A stretch of 64,000 nucleotides of DNA from Cyanobacteria bacterium UBA3301 (GCA_002361485.1 DESZ01000006.1:62001-126000); one strand, 5' to 3'. Shown: positions 7,625 through 17,455, numbered from the stretch's first letter. Translations and numbers: made by a program. Notes: generated by a model not told the origin, from the letters alone.

Positions 7625-9411
7625 TTGGATTAGATATGTTAAAAAAGTTTATTTTTTGGTTTTGTATTATTGTATTATTTTTGTTTTTCGGATTAAAAGA
7701 CGAGTATTCTGAATCGTTTTTTGAATCTATGGAGAATAAAACATTTGATATACGCCAGTCTGTTTTGGCTTTTTCTCGTTTCGCCAAACCGCATAATAAA
7801 GATATAGTTATTATTGCAATTGATGATGCAAGTTATGAATATGTTTTGGATAAATACGGAGAATGGCCGTTAAGACGTGATATCTATGCAAAAATTACAC
7901 GCTATATAGAGCGTCAAAAACCAAAAAATATTGCTTACGATTTGATGTTTGTAAAATCAATGAGAAGCACTCCACAAGCAGATAATGCTTTAGTCGAAGT
8001 ATTTAAAGACTTCGATAATGTTTATACCGCAATTAATCTTGACTATCAGGAAGAAAATTTGAGAGATCCTGTTGAACTTAACGATAAATTCGCCATTAAC
8101 ATTAAAAATAATTCAAAGAAAGTAAACTTGGATTATTTTGAATATACTAATTGCCGTGTGATATTGGATGGCATAATGAATGCAACAAGCAATATCGGCG
8201 TAATAAATGTTTTACGAGGAAATGACGGGATATTGCGCCAAATGCCTTTAGTATACAAGTATAAGGGTAAATATTATCCTCAATTAGGCTTTAAAGTGGC
8301 ATTAGATGCTTTAGGGCTAAAAGATAAAAAAGATTTTGTCATTGATAAAAAAGGTAATTTAATACTTGATAGTACACACAAAATACCTTTAATATCTGAC
8401 GGGACTACTATACTGAACTGGTATGGCCCCGGACAAACTTTTACCTATATTCCTTTGCATGAATTAATAAATGCTGTAGAGGGAAATCAGCCAAGCAATA
8501 AAATTTTTGATTTCCATAACAAAATTGTTTATTTTGGCGCTACAGCTTCAAGCTTGTTTGATATAAAAACTGTTCCGGTGGATAAGGTATATCCCGGAGT
8601 TGAAGTTCAGGCAACCTATGTAAATAATTTGCTTGACAGTACCCTGATTAAAAAAGCAACAAAACCGATTAAAATTACAATAGATATAATACTGGTACTA
8701 TTGACTATTTCAGCACTGCTTTTTATCGGTTCTATGACTGTGGCAACCTCTATAATAATTGTAACCGTAATCGCATATATTGCACTCTCTTATTTCTTGA
8801 TGGCAAAATATAATCTCTGGCTGCCTTTAATATCTCCTATTTTGTACGCATTATCAGGTTATATTATCGCTGTTATATATAAATATCTGACTAAATCAAG
8901 AGATTTTGATAAGCAATACAAACTTGCGACGACTGATGGATTAACAGATTTGTATAATCACAGGTATTTTCAGGAACAAATGCTAATGTATTGTCAGAAT
9001 GCCGAAAGGTATGAGACGGTATTTTCACTCATTATTCTTGATATAGACTTTTTCAAAAATTTTAATGATAATTTTGGTCATCAATCCGGAGATGCAGTAT
9101 TAAGACAAGTATCAGCGTTATTAAAAAAGAATGTACGCTCAAGCGATATCGTTTGCAGATACGGCGGGGAAGAAATCAGTATAATTTTACCAAATGCATC
9201 AAACGAAGAAGCTGTTAATACTGCGCAAAAACTGTGTGACATAATTGCAGAGTATAAATTTAAATTAAGTAACAACAGAGATAGCCATGTCACCGTCAGT
9301 CTCGGGGTCTCAACATATGGAGCCGACGGCACTGTACCGTCTGAGATTATAGAAAGCGCTGACAAAAGATTGTATAATGCAAAAAATAACGGTAGAAACA
9401 GAGTTAACTGA
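7621..9411 (+). CDS. Diguanylate cyclase with CHASE2 sensor and GGDEF domain
   Basis: Makes cyclic di-GMP in response to an extracytoplasmic signal. One N-terminal helix (about 7-24) is followed by a CHASE2 sensor (about 35-335, with DDASYEYV and the GEWPLRRD segment), three closely spaced transmembrane helices (about 345-430) and a GGDEF domain (about 440-596). The active-site loop is RYGGEEISI (513-521): GGEE is kept, but the fifth position is Ile rather than Phe. An RxxD inhibitory site (RSSD) lies just before it. The ATG at 7621 overlaps the previous stop; a second ATG at 7636 is possible. Downstream, the P-loop/TPR gene starts two bases after the stop. Confidence 0.9.
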   Translation: MIGLDMLKKFIFWFCIIVLFLFFGLKDEYSESFFESMENKTFDIRQSVLAFSRFAKPHNKDIVIIAIDDASYEYVLDKYGEWPLRRDIYAKITRYIERQKPKNIAYDLMFVKSMRSTPQADNALVEVFKDFDNVYTAINLDYQEENLRDPVELNDKFAINIKNNSKKVNLDYFEYTNCRVILDGIMNATSNIGVINVLRGNDGILRQMPLVYKYKGKYYPQLGFKVALDALGLKDKKDFVIDKKGNLILDSTHKIPLISDGTTILNWYGPGQTFTYIPLHELINAVEGNQPSNKIFDFHNKIVYFGATASSLFDIKTVPVDKVYPGVEVQATYVNNLLDSTLIKKATKPIKITIDIILVLLTISALLFIGSMTVATSIIIVTVIAYIALSYFLMAKYNLWLPLISPILYALSGYIIAVIYKYLTKSRDFDKQYKLATTDGLTDLYNHRYFQEQMLMYCQNAERYETVFSLIILDIDFFKNFNDNFGHQSGDAVLRQVSALLKKNVRSSDIVCRYGGEEISIILPNASNEEAVNTAQKLCDIIAEYKFKLSNNRDSHVTVSLGVSTYGADGTVPSEIIESADKRLYNAKNNGRNRVN

Positions 9412-9413
9412 TA

Positions 9414-11780
9414 ATGAATAAAGATTTTATTACAAAACCTTTCAACATAAAAGATTTGCCTAAGGATTTGCCTTTCCCGCCATCGTTTATAACAAATAAT
9501 GAAAGGCAGATACAACAGACTTGCGAATTTTTGCAAAGCGATAAAAAAATAATGCTTATTAACGGGTATATGGGTGCAGGGAAAAAGCCGTTTGTGAATT
9601 TCATCGGAACACTAATCAATCAAGAGGTTTTGCAGATTAAATATACCTGCTTTGAAACAACAATCTTAGATGATATGTTATTGAGCTTTTTTGAATCCTT
9701 CAGGAATTTTGTTATAAAAGGAAAAATTCATAACCCGCGTCATAAGGCAGAAAATTTTACTCAAAAAATTAACTTGTATTTTCAATCTATAACAAATCCG
9801 ATTTTGATAGAAATTCATTCTTTTCATACTATATTGAAGGAAAACAAACCTGAAGTCTTGAATTTTATAAAACATTTGGCAAAATTTCCTAATATAAAAA
9901 TAATAATAACAGGTCGAGTTTTTGAACTCGAAAATTTTGAAGATGCAGATTATACACAAACAACAATTTTAGCACTCACAAAAGATAATTTTGAAAAACT
10001 TTTGCGCGACAATGATATAAAAAATATCGGAATTATGTCAAACGAATTGTATAAGCAATCACGCGGATATTTTCATTTTTTAAATCTGACAATGCGTATA
10101 ATGCAATTAAGACAGATAGGTATAGGGAAACTCCTTGAAAATTTTTCAAAAAGCTTGGTTGGCTATCATGAGTTTATTATAAAAGATGCCTTATCATTAA
10201 TTGATCCTGTCAGTTTGCATCTTTTTAGGCTATTGGCAGTAATGCGTATTCCGATACACTTAAATTTGTTAAAATCTTTGCATATGTACGACGAAAAGAG
10301 AATACATTTTTTTGTAAATAATTATATCTTGTCAGTTGACGGAGAGTGCATATATTTAAAAGATTATTACCGCGAAATAATTGAGCGACAAATTCAAGAC
10401 AGCGTAATGCTAAAATTGCACAAAGCTTGTGTTGAACTCTATGAAACACAATTGCCGTTAAAGCCTTTAGAAAGAGATTTGCGAATTTCCCGACAAACAA
10501 TGAGAAACGAGATTGAATATCACTCAATGTTTCTTCCGAAGAAAGTAGAAATAACAACAACTCAGCCTTTGATTGTGCCGCAGTTACCGCAAATTAATAC
10601 GGCAAAAATTGAGCAAAATAACGTTCAAAATACAACTCCGCTTCAAGAAGAAACAAAAGAAGAAAAGATTGAAAAGATTAATTTCATATTTGACGATGAG
10701 GCCGTATTAGATAATATTGCCAATTCCATAAATACTTTCATAACTGAAGCTGCCGAAAAAAATGAATTGGCAACAGAAAGCAACAAGCTGGATTTGACAC
10801 AAACTCTAAATAAAGCAAAAGATGAGGAAAGTCAATTCAATTACAGTAATGCCGTGATTTTATACCAAAGTGCACTGACTAAAACCGACGATGATAATTT
10901 TGATAAATTTATGCCGACAATTTACATCAGATTAGCAAAAGTTTATAAGCAAATGTCAAAATGGTATGAAGCCCTTAACTGTTACACAAAAGCCCAAGAT
11001 TACTATGAGAATGTTTCAGATAATCAAAAGGTTGCAGAATTGAAGCTTGAAATTGCAAATATTTATTTCATAGTATATAAACAAGATAATGCAAAATATA
11101 TTTTAAAAGAACTTGAAAAAGTTATGGGTTTGCCAAATGAATTAAGAATTCGTGTCAATTTATTATTGGCAAAATTATCAGACAACTTAAATGAAGAGTA
11201 TACATACTATAAAAAATCAATACCTTTAGTGTCTATAGATACAGATAAGAGTATAACAGCAGAGTTATACTACCGATATGCCGGCGTTAATGACGAAAAG
11301 GATGATTTAAAGACAGCATTGGAATATTATAAAAAATGCGCAGAAATAAGAACGGACAACAATTATTTATCAAGAGCATTGGCAAGTTTAGCAGAATTAT
11401 GTGACGAAGGCGGAAAATCAGAATTAGCCATCAGATATTATATCCAAAGTATGGAAATAGATAATGCACAAAAAAATTATAACGGTTTATATACAACATC
11501 ACGTCATTTATCCGAAATTTATTCATCAAAAGATGAAGACAAATCATTAAAATATACTGAATTGGCAAAAAAATATGCAAAAGAATTGAATGAACCGTAT
11601 TATATGGTTGAAAGTTCAATGGAATTAGGCAATTTTTATATGTTGAGAAAGAATTTTGAACAGGCATTAAAATATTTTGAAGAAGCATATACTGTTGCAA
11701 TGACCTCATTTTCTCAGGATAATGCTGATAAAATAAAAAATAAAATAGATTATGTAAAAAAACAGATGGGCTTACAATGA
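9414..11780 (+). CDS. P-loop ATPase-like protein with C-terminal TPR repeats
   Basis: At 788 aa it has the build of a STAND-type signalling ATPase. A nucleotide-binding-like domain covers about 30-330 with the P-loop GYMGAGKKP at 51-59, followed by a helical region, a low-complexity Thr/Gln/Glu linker (about 385-430), and a TPR array from about 465 to 780 (repeats such as NAVILYQSALTK, EALNCYTKAQDYYE and ALKYFEEAY). The P-loop lacks the usual Ser/Thr after GK (Lys58 instead), so ATP hydrolysis is doubtful. It starts two bases after the diguanylate cyclase and overlaps rsmG by four bases. A role as a c-di-GMP-linked scaffold is inference. Confidence 0.7.
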   Translation: MNKDFITKPFNIKDLPKDLPFPPSFITNNERQIQQTCEFLQSDKKIMLINGYMGAGKKPFVNFIGTLINQEVLQIKYTCFETTILDDMLLSFFESFRNFVIKGKIHNPRHKAENFTQKINLYFQSITNPILIEIHSFHTILKENKPEVLNFIKHLAKFPNIKIIITGRVFELENFEDADYTQTTILALTKDNFEKLLRDNDIKNIGIMSNELYKQSRGYFHFLNLTMRIMQLRQIGIGKLLENFSKSLVGYHEFIIKDALSLIDPVSLHLFRLLAVMRIPIHLNLLKSLHMYDEKRIHFFVNNYILSVDGECIYLKDYYREIIERQIQDSVMLKLHKACVELYETQLPLKPLERDLRISRQTMRNEIEYHSMFLPKKVEITTTQPLIVPQLPQINTAKIEQNNVQNTTPLQEETKEEKIEKINFIFDDEAVLDNIANSINTFITEAAEKNELATESNKLDLTQTLNKAKDEESQFNYSNAVILYQSALTKTDDDNFDKFMPTIYIRLAKVYKQMSKWYEALNCYTKAQDYYENVSDNQKVAELKLEIANIYFIVYKQDNAKYILKELEKVMGLPNELRIRVNLLLAKLSDNLNEEYTYYKKSIPLVSIDTDKSITAELYYRYAGVNDEKDDLKTALEYYKKCAEIRTDNNYLSRALASLAELCDEGGKSELAIRYYIQSMEIDNAQKNYNGLYTTSRHLSEIYSSKDEDKSLKYTELAKKYAKELNEPYYMVESSMELGNFYMLRKNFEQALKYFEEAYTVAMTSFSQDNADKIKNKIDYVKKQMGLQ

Positions 11781-12361
11781 AAACAAAAGAATTTTTTGCC
11801 GAATATATAAAAATATTTTTGGAAGAAAACAGTAAAGTAAATCTAATATCTAAAAACGAAGAAAAGTTTTTATGGGAAAAACATATATTTGATTCGTTGG
11901 CTTTAGAATTATTTTTTGAAAAATACGGCATTCCAAAAACTTTACTGGATATTGGTACAGGCGGAGGATTTCCTTCAGTTCCTCTTGCCCTTGCTAATCC
12001 TGAAATTCAGATAACTGCACTTGACAGTATTTCAAAAAAAATCCGAGCAGTACAAACGTTTAAAGAGAAACTTGATATAAAAAATTTGAATCCTGTCTGT
12101 GAAAGAGTCGAAAATTATAATAAAAAATTTGATGTTGTAACATCTCGTGCAGTTGCATCATTGGATAAAATTTGTGAGTATGCTTTTCCAAAGCTTCAAA
12201 AAGACGGATATATAGTAACATTCAAATCAAAAAAAGCAGTTGAAGAAATTCATCTTGCAGAAAAAATTCTAAAGAAAAACAATGCAAAAGTTATTGGTAT
12301 AATAAATTATGATCTGCCTTTAGAAGAAAAAATTGACAGATGTTTAATAGTCATAAAATAA
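11777..12361 (+). CDS. rsmG: 16S rRNA (guanine527-N7)-methyltransferase RsmG
   Basis: SAM-dependent enzyme that methylates N7 of G527 in the 530 loop of 16S rRNA. At 194 aa it is slightly shorter than the roughly 207-aa enterobacterial form. The SAM motif LLDIGTGGGFPSVPLA lies at 56-71, ALDSISKKI follows as motif II, and VTSRAVASLDK is the family-specific segment. The first residues include the typical VNLIS loop (21-25). The ATG overlaps the previous stop (ATGA). Loss of this gene is known elsewhere to give low-level streptomycin resistance. Confidence 0.94.
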   Translation: MKTKEFFAEYIKIFLEENSKVNLISKNEEKFLWEKHIFDSLALELFFEKYGIPKTLLDIGTGGGFPSVPLALANPEIQITALDSISKKIRAVQTFKEKLDIKNLNPVCERVENYNKKFDVVTSRAVASLDKICEYAFPKLQKDGYIVTFKSKKAVEEIHLAEKILKKNNAKVIGIINYDLPLEEKIDRCLIVIK

Positions 12362-12403
12362 TCACATTGATATAATCATTTATTTTTAGTAAACTTATTT
12401 AGT

Positions 12404-13399
12404 ATGCAAGGGCAAATTTATAAAATATATTCGGATTCATATTATGTAAAAAGTGATGATAAAATTCATGTTTGTAAAATAAGAGAAGTCATAAAAAAAC
12501 AAAAAACTTCTGTTGTAACAGGCGATTACGTTGAATTTTCAAATGATGTTATAACTGATATTTTACCAAGAAAGAGTTATATCAAGCGTCCTGCGGTAGC
12601 AAATGTTGATCAAATCGTTGTTGTAAGCGCTCTTAAAGAGCCTGATTTGGATTTTGTACAATTAAATCGCTATATTTCTCTTGCAAAATACTATAAAATA
12701 CCCGTCATTTTATGTTTTAACAAGGAAGATTTAGAAATAGAAAACGGTCTACAGGATAAAATTGAAGAAATATATAAAGATTTAGGCTATAAGATAGCAT
12801 TTACTTCGGCTACAGAAAACAAAGGGACAGATTATTTCGCAAAATTGTTAAAGGGTAAATTGTCAGCATTATGCGGGAATTCCGGTGTCGGCAAATCAAG
12901 TTTGATTAATGCACTCAATCCGAATATTAAACTAAAAACAGGAAGCGTAAGCGATAAATTAAGCCGTGGCACACACACTACAAGACATTGCGAAATCATC
13001 CCCGTTTATGAGGATACTAATATTATAGATACCCCCGGATTCAGTAATGTGAAATTTGATTTCATATTACCAAAAGATGTAGATACATTATTTGAGGAAA
13101 TCTCAAAATATTCCCAAAATTGCAAATTTTCTGATTGCTTACATATAAATGAATCAGGCTGCGAAGTACTAAAAAATCTTGAAAATATACCGCAATCGCG
13201 CTATGAAAGTTATCTTGAATTTTTGAATGAAGCTTTTGAATATAAGGAAAAAATAAAATATAACGGAATTAAAACCGAAACGCACAAGAAATTTCATAAC
13301 AATAAAGCGATGGTAAAAATAAGCGAAAAGAAACGTCAGACTTCACGCAACAATGCAAAACAAATGATTTATAAGGAAATAGAAAATGAAGATGAATGA
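12404..13399 (+). CDS. rsgA: Ribosome small-subunit-dependent GTPase RsgA
   Basis: Circularly permuted GTPase that helps late maturation of the 30S subunit. The order of motifs is diagnostic: an N-terminal OB fold (about 1-65), the G4 motif FNKED (105-109), then G1 GNSGVGKSS (158-166), and DTPGF (G3) near 210. The C-terminal zinc-binding segment has Cys-x4-Cys-x-His-x5-Gly-Cys (CKFSDCLHINESGC). The 331-aa length is normal. The Lys/Arg-rich tail (about 280-331) probably contacts rRNA. It follows rsmG by 42 bases and overlaps the prenyl synthase gene by 14 bases. Confidence 0.95.
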   Translation: MQGQIYKIYSDSYYVKSDDKIHVCKIREVIKKQKTSVVTGDYVEFSNDVITDILPRKSYIKRPAVANVDQIVVVSALKEPDLDFVQLNRYISLAKYYKIPVILCFNKEDLEIENGLQDKIEEIYKDLGYKIAFTSATENKGTDYFAKLLKGKLSALCGNSGVGKSSLINALNPNIKLKTGSVSDKLSRGTHTTRHCEIIPVYEDTNIIDTPGFSNVKFDFILPKDVDTLFEEISKYSQNCKFSDCLHINESGCEVLKNLENIPQSRYESYLEFLNEAFEYKEKIKYNGIKTETHKKFHNNKAMVKISEKKRQTSRNNAKQMIYKEIENEDE

Positions 13400-14264
13400 T
13401 TACATCGGGCTTATAGAGGATAAATTAAACGAATACCTTGAGATAGAGTATCCGCAAAGCCTTTTTAAATCAATGAAATATACCGTAATGCTTCCGGGAA
13501 AAAGATTAAGGCCTGTTATGTGTCTTGAAACCTGCAGGATTTTTGGCGGCGAAATAGAAGATGCACTGCCTACTGCTTGTGCAATAGAGATGCTGCATGC
13601 TCAAACGCTTATTCACGATGATTTACCTTGCATGGATAATGATGATTTCAGACGCGGTAAACCGTCAAATCATAAAGTTTTCGGGGAAGCTATAGCAACA
13701 TTGGCAGGAGATGCGTTATTAACTTATGCACCGCAAACAGTTACCAAACATTCTAAGAATTTATCTCCTGCAACGATTATAAGAGTTTTAAACGAATATT
13801 TTAATTATGCAGGCGCAAGAGGGGTTATTGCTGGACAAGTTGTTGACATTGAATCGGAGAATGATACCAAACTTGAAAATAAAGAAGAAATATTGGAATA
13901 TCTGCACACCCACAAAACTTCCGACCTTTTCCAATTAGCAATGAGAACAGGTGCCATAATAGCAGGAGCAGATGATGAAAAATTGGATGTTACAACAGAA
14001 TTTGCAAAACAATTCGGACTTGCATTTCAAATTGCAGATGATATATTAGACGAGATTTCTACATTTGAGCAAATGGGTAAAACTTTAGGCAAAGACAAAG
14101 AAGAAGGGAAACTGACCTATGTAACTTTGTACGGTTTGGAGCGCGCAAAATGTAAACTCTCTTGCATACTGAATGACTGCCGTGATATAATGTCCTTACA
14201 TGGCATAGATTCCGAAATATTTGAAAATATTATTACAGACATAGAAAAGAGAACACAAATATGA
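13386..14264 (+). CDS. Polyprenyl (farnesyl/geranylgeranyl) diphosphate synthase
   Basis: Trans-isoprenyl diphosphate synthase that condenses isopentenyl diphosphate with allylic diphosphates, feeding undecaprenyl and quinone synthesis. At 292 aa it is the size of IspA-type short-chain synthases. GKRLRP (38-43) binds IPP diphosphate, the first Asp-rich motif is DDLPCMD (78-84), and the second is FQIADDILDE near 214-223. The two residues inserted within the first motif (Leu-Pro) are typical of type II bacterial FPP/GGPP synthases. It overlaps rsgA at its start and the PAP2-like gene at its end. Chain length cannot be fixed from sequence alone. Confidence 0.9.
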   Translation: MKMNDYIGLIEDKLNEYLEIEYPQSLFKSMKYTVMLPGKRLRPVMCLETCRIFGGEIEDALPTACAIEMLHAQTLIHDDLPCMDNDDFRRGKPSNHKVFGEAIATLAGDALLTYAPQTVTKHSKNLSPATIIRVLNEYFNYAGARGVIAGQVVDIESENDTKLENKEEILEYLHTHKTSDLFQLAMRTGAIIAGADDEKLDVTTEFAKQFGLAFQIADDILDEISTFEQMGKTLGKDKEEGKLTYVTLYGLERAKCKLSCILNDCRDIMSLHGIDSEIFENIITDIEKRTQI

Positions 14265-14737
14265 ATTTAGATACAATAAGACAGCTTATGGCAAATAACG
14301 GTTATGAAGTTTTAGCTTGCGGATTGTTGGCTGCACTTACCTCACAGATAATAAAATTTCTTTTATTTACTCTAAAAAACAAAAAGATAAATTTCAAAAT
14401 ATTTACAACGACCGGCGGCATGCCAAGTACTCACTCCGCAGGAGTAATGGGTTTATCAACAATTGTCGGAATATTAGAAGGGTATGATTCTATATCTTTT
14501 GCCGTTGCATTAGGTTTTTCACTTGTAATAATGTATGATGCAGCCGGTTTAAGACGTGCGGCCGGTAAAACAGCAGCAAGTTTGAATAAAATGATGGAAG
14601 AGTTTTATAACCATGATTTGCGTGCGGTTGGCGGAAAATTGAAAGAATTATTGGGTCACACTCCTTTTGAAGTTTTTGTCGGCGCAATATATGGAATTGT
14701 TTTTGCTTATTTGTTCCATTCCTTTATAATCGGATAA
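14261..14737 (+). CDS. Divergent PAP2 family membrane protein (DUF212)
   Basis: 158 aa with three to four hydrophobic helices. The PAP2-type signature is visible: GGMPSTHSAG at about 47-56, and MYDAAGLRRAAGKTA at about 91-105, the conserved DAxGxR block of this family. Family members are annotated as acid-phosphatase/vanadium-haloperoxidase related and occur in cyanobacteria, plants and Firmicutes; their substrate is not established. The overlap with the upstream prenyl diphosphate synthase (ATGA) suggests a lipid-phosphate substrate, perhaps an isoprenyl diphosphate, which is inference. Confidence 0.85.
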   Translation: MNLDTIRQLMANNGYEVLACGLLAALTSQIIKFLLFTLKNKKINFKIFTTTGGMPSTHSAGVMGLSTIVGILEGYDSISFAVALGFSLVIMYDAAGLRRAAGKTAASLNKMMEEFYNHDLRAVGGKLKELLGHTPFEVFVGAIYGIVFAYLFHSFIIG

Positions 14738-14743
14738 AATAAA

Positions 14744-14768
14744 GCCGCTCAATTGGGATTGCAGCGGC
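14744..14768 (-). terminator. Terminator hairpin after the 541-aa gene
   Basis: GCCGCT pairs with AGCGGC, extended by CAAT/ATTG across one bulged base. The T-rich tail (TTTATTTTA) follows on the minus strand, so it ends the gene at 14821-16446. It also lies seven bases after the plus-strand operon and may act both ways. Confidence 0.65.
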
Positions 14769-14820
14769 GAGGAAAATTTACGAAAATAAGTGTGTAGGGG
14801 AAATATAGGTAGTTATAATT

Positions 14821-16446
14821 TTATGCATTAAATGTGCTGAATGATTTTTCTACGTTTTTGGAAATTACTTTTGCTACGGATTCGTATTCCGTTTGAAGAG
14901 CTGAATGTTCGGATTCTAATTTGTTTAATTTTAGGTCAAACATCTTATCTTCTTTTTCAATTCTGTCCATACTTGTATTATAAACTTGCTCTGCAAGTTT
15001 GATTTTTGCTTTATCTTCTTTTTCTGTAATAGATTCGTCATCATCTAATGTCGTTTTTATAAATTCTTTATCAACTGCAGAATAGTAGGATATTGTTAAT
15101 TTTCCTTGTTTAAGTTGAGTTATCAGCCATTGATCATCTTTAAATACAGATCCTTCGTCAGTTTCGGTTGCATTCATATAACCTTCTTTTATCATTCTGT
15201 TATATGTTGTGTAACCTCTGGTTGTCATTTGATTATAAATATTTTTGTAATATGCCTGCATATTAGCATCATTATTCAGTTCATTATCAGGAGAATGATA
15301 AAATGCTTCGGTTAATGACAAAGCATAGTCATACAGATTTCTTTGCTCGTCTGTAGCTCCGTCATAGAAGATTGCATGCTCAACAGTACTCATATCATAA
15401 GTTAAATATTTTTTACCTGATTCACCGGATGATTCAGATTCTGCCCCTTCACTGCTCTCATCACCGCCAGTTTCTGAGGAATCAGCACTTTCAGAAGCAG
15501 TTTCTTCGGATTGATATTTCCCTTCATCATTTTTTACCATTTTTTCTTCTTTATTGGTATATATTTTAGGGTTTTCTTTATCCTTTGCATCTCTATTTAC
15601 ATATAATACAGTTGCATTTGAGGTTGCAGTGGTTTCTTCTCCGCTTTCATTCTTATATTTGTATGTGTATCTTTCTTGTTCGCTATCATATGTAACATCA
15701 ACATTTTCTAATATATGATAATTATTATCGGAATCTAAGTACATAGCTTGATATCCGCTAACAGATCCATCTTCGTTGACAACAGGGATAGGGACTACTT
15801 CATATCTTTCCATATAATAATATGGCAGATTGTTTTTAAATCCTTTTGATACCGGATATTCGTTTGTACCGTCCGAAAATTTGGCAATCTCATATATTGC
15901 ATATCCATCGAATCGATCTTTAGATTCTTTTTTAAAAGTTTCATAACCAAAGGATGAAATATGTTCTATATCAGGTCTATCATTTTTACCGTCATAAACT
16001 GATACTAAATATTTGTCCCATGCTTCATGAATTAATTGTTCAGCATTTTCTTCATCCGTAATATCAATATCGCATTGTGTAATACCCATTTTTGCTAAGA
16101 ATTTGTTATAATCGCCGTTACCACCTTCAAAAGCCTGAGCGAGTTTGTCGGAAACTACAATACGCCCTTGATTATCACTGACAATATATTGTTTGCCCAC
16201 TGCTACATGATTGAACCCTGTTAATTGATTGTATGTAACATTTTCAAATGTAGCATTGGTTCCGTTATATCCTGTGATAATTTGATATTTAGTTGCATTC
16301 ATAGCATCTAAATATCTGTCATTAGCATCAAGAGAATCGTCAGCAAGCCTTTGCTTTGAATATGCAACGCATTGCTGCTCAAATTCATTATTTGATAGTC
16401 TTGCTGTCATCATTAATAATCTGCCTTGTGATGCTGCCATTCCCAT
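14821..16446 (-). CDS. Lineage-specific protein with GMAASQ-type N-terminus, unknown function
   Basis: 541 aa with no signal peptide. It begins GMAASQGRLLMMTARLSNN and ends in a coiled coil (about 480-541, LESEHSALQTEYESVAKVI). I associate this N- and C-terminal layout with multigene families in Vampirovibrionia, without a known function. The middle is Tyr/Asp-rich and probably beta-structured, broken by a Ser/Glu/Gly-rich linker at about 305-340. The pairing of a helical N-terminus with a C-terminal coiled coil recalls flagellin-like or secreted filament subunits, but that is only a structural analogy. It is transcribed alone, away from the next gene. Confidence 0.75.
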   Translation of the reverse strand: MGMAASQGRLLMMTARLSNNEFEQQCVAYSKQRLADDSLDANDRYLDAMNATKYQIITGYNGTNATFENVTYNQLTGFNHVAVGKQYIVSDNQGRIVVSDKLAQAFEGGNGDYNKFLAKMGITQCDIDITDEENAEQLIHEAWDKYLVSVYDGKNDRPDIEHISSFGYETFKKESKDRFDGYAIYEIAKFSDGTNEYPVSKGFKNNLPYYYMERYEVVPIPVVNEDGSVSGYQAMYLDSDNNYHILENVDVTYDSEQERYTYKYKNESGEETTATSNATVLYVNRDAKDKENPKIYTNKEEKMVKNDEGKYQSEETASESADSSETGGDESSEGAESESSGESGKKYLTYDMSTVEHAIFYDGATDEQRNLYDYALSLTEAFYHSPDNELNNDANMQAYYKNIYNQMTTRGYTTYNRMIKEGYMNATETDEGSVFKDDQWLITQLKQGKLTISYYSAVDKEFIKTTLDDDESITEKEDKAKIKLAEQVYNTSMDRIEKEDKMFDLKLNKLESEHSALQTEYESVAKVISKNVEKSFSTFNA

Positions 16447-16564
16447 AGTCGGTAAGGTATTCCTTTCATATTTTCGTATTTACTGTTAATTACGGCATTT
16501 TTATTTGTAATCTTTAATTTTTGAAGTTAAAAATAAATTATTTTTTACAAAAGTTTACAATTGT

Positions 16565-16600
16565 GCAATTTTTCAAAATAAAAAAACTTTTATATAGTAG
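16565..16600 (+). promoter_or_regulatory. Shared ORFan promoter element (copy 1)
   Basis: GCAATTTTT at 16565-16573, 13 AT-rich bases, then CTTTTATATAG from 16587. The C of the second block is 22 bases after the first G, as in copies upstream of 17582, 22549 and 58348. It lies 47 bases before the ATG of the 267-aa gene. Confidence 0.55.
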
Positions 16601-16633
16601 TAGGTTAATTATTTTAGTATAGGTAGGAGAATT

Positions 16634-17437
16634 ATGGTAAGTATTTCTGGTATCACAAGCACATTAAAAACGACTTACGGGTATGCTAAAAGATTTGCTC
16701 AAGCAACTCCCGAGTTAATTTTCGGTACAGGTTCAGAAGCCGCAGGTAAGGCAATGAGAGCTGCCAAACAAAGCGGCGGCACATTATTTGAGTCTGCACA
16801 AGCCGGCTGGCGTGCAATGGAAAAAGCAGGTAAAGGCAGCTTCTTTAAAAGTTTCTTGAAAAACTGCAAAGAGTTTTTACCTGACATGGGTAAAGCTATA
16901 TCAAAAGGTACAGAAGGCTTAACAGGTTTGGCAAAACTAAAGGGCGGCGCAAAAGGTTTATATAAAGGCATAGGGTCAAAACTGCCGTTTATCGGTTCAA
17001 TGGCAATGATGCTATTTGAATTGCCTAATATATTCAAAGCAACCAAAGAACAAGGGTTATTCAGCGGAGCAAAGGAAACCGTAAAAGCCGGTGCAAGGTT
17101 AACAGGCGGAGCTTTGGGTGCAGCTGTCGGTTCGGCAATTTGCCCTGGTATCGGTAGTTTAATCGGGTGGATTGCAGGTGAATGGCTTACAAGCAAAGTC
17201 GTTGGTAAATCATATACGGAAAAGAAAGCGGAAGAAGAACAACAATATAATGAAGCCGTGCTAGAACAAATGGCGGCGACACCGCAATATCAAACCCAAA
17301 CAGCACAGCAACCGCAATATCAAAATCAACCAAATCCATTCGGCAGTTACGGATTTAATACAAATTTAGATTATAGCAATATTCCATATGCAAATGACAT
17401 TATGATGCAGCAAATGAGATTTAACAAAGTAGCATAA
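16634..17437 (+). CDS. Glycine-zipper hydrophobic protein, paralogue of the next gene
   Basis: 267 aa, no signal peptide. Residues 1-110 are basic, with Gly/Ala/Lys-rich amphipathic helices; a hydrophobic segment at about 110-135 and a glycine-zipper hairpin at about 150-185 (GALGAAVGSAI, GIGSLIGWIAGEW) look able to insert into membranes. A Gln/Pro-rich tail with Asn-Pro-Phe-Gly and a Gly-Phe-Asn follows. The next gene has the same order of parts, so they are tandem paralogues. Glycine-zipper helices occur in pore-forming bacteriocins and secretion effectors, but no such family is recognised here. It has AGGAG before the ATG and its own terminator. Confidence 0.75.
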   Translation: MVSISGITSTLKTTYGYAKRFAQATPELIFGTGSEAAGKAMRAAKQSGGTLFESAQAGWRAMEKAGKGSFFKSFLKNCKEFLPDMGKAISKGTEGLTGLAKLKGGAKGLYKGIGSKLPFIGSMAMMLFELPNIFKATKEQGLFSGAKETVKAGARLTGGALGAAVGSAICPGIGSLIGWIAGEWLTSKVVGKSYTEKKAEEEQQYNEAVLEQMAATPQYQTQTAQQPQYQNQPNPFGSYGFNTNLDYSNIPYANDIMMQQMRFNKVA

Positions 17438-17455
17438 TAATATATCGTTATAATT

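Noticed and set aside
9081..9619. Minus-strand frames of 151 and 71 codons
   Set aside because: They are antisense to the GGDEF and P-loop genes without ribosome sites.
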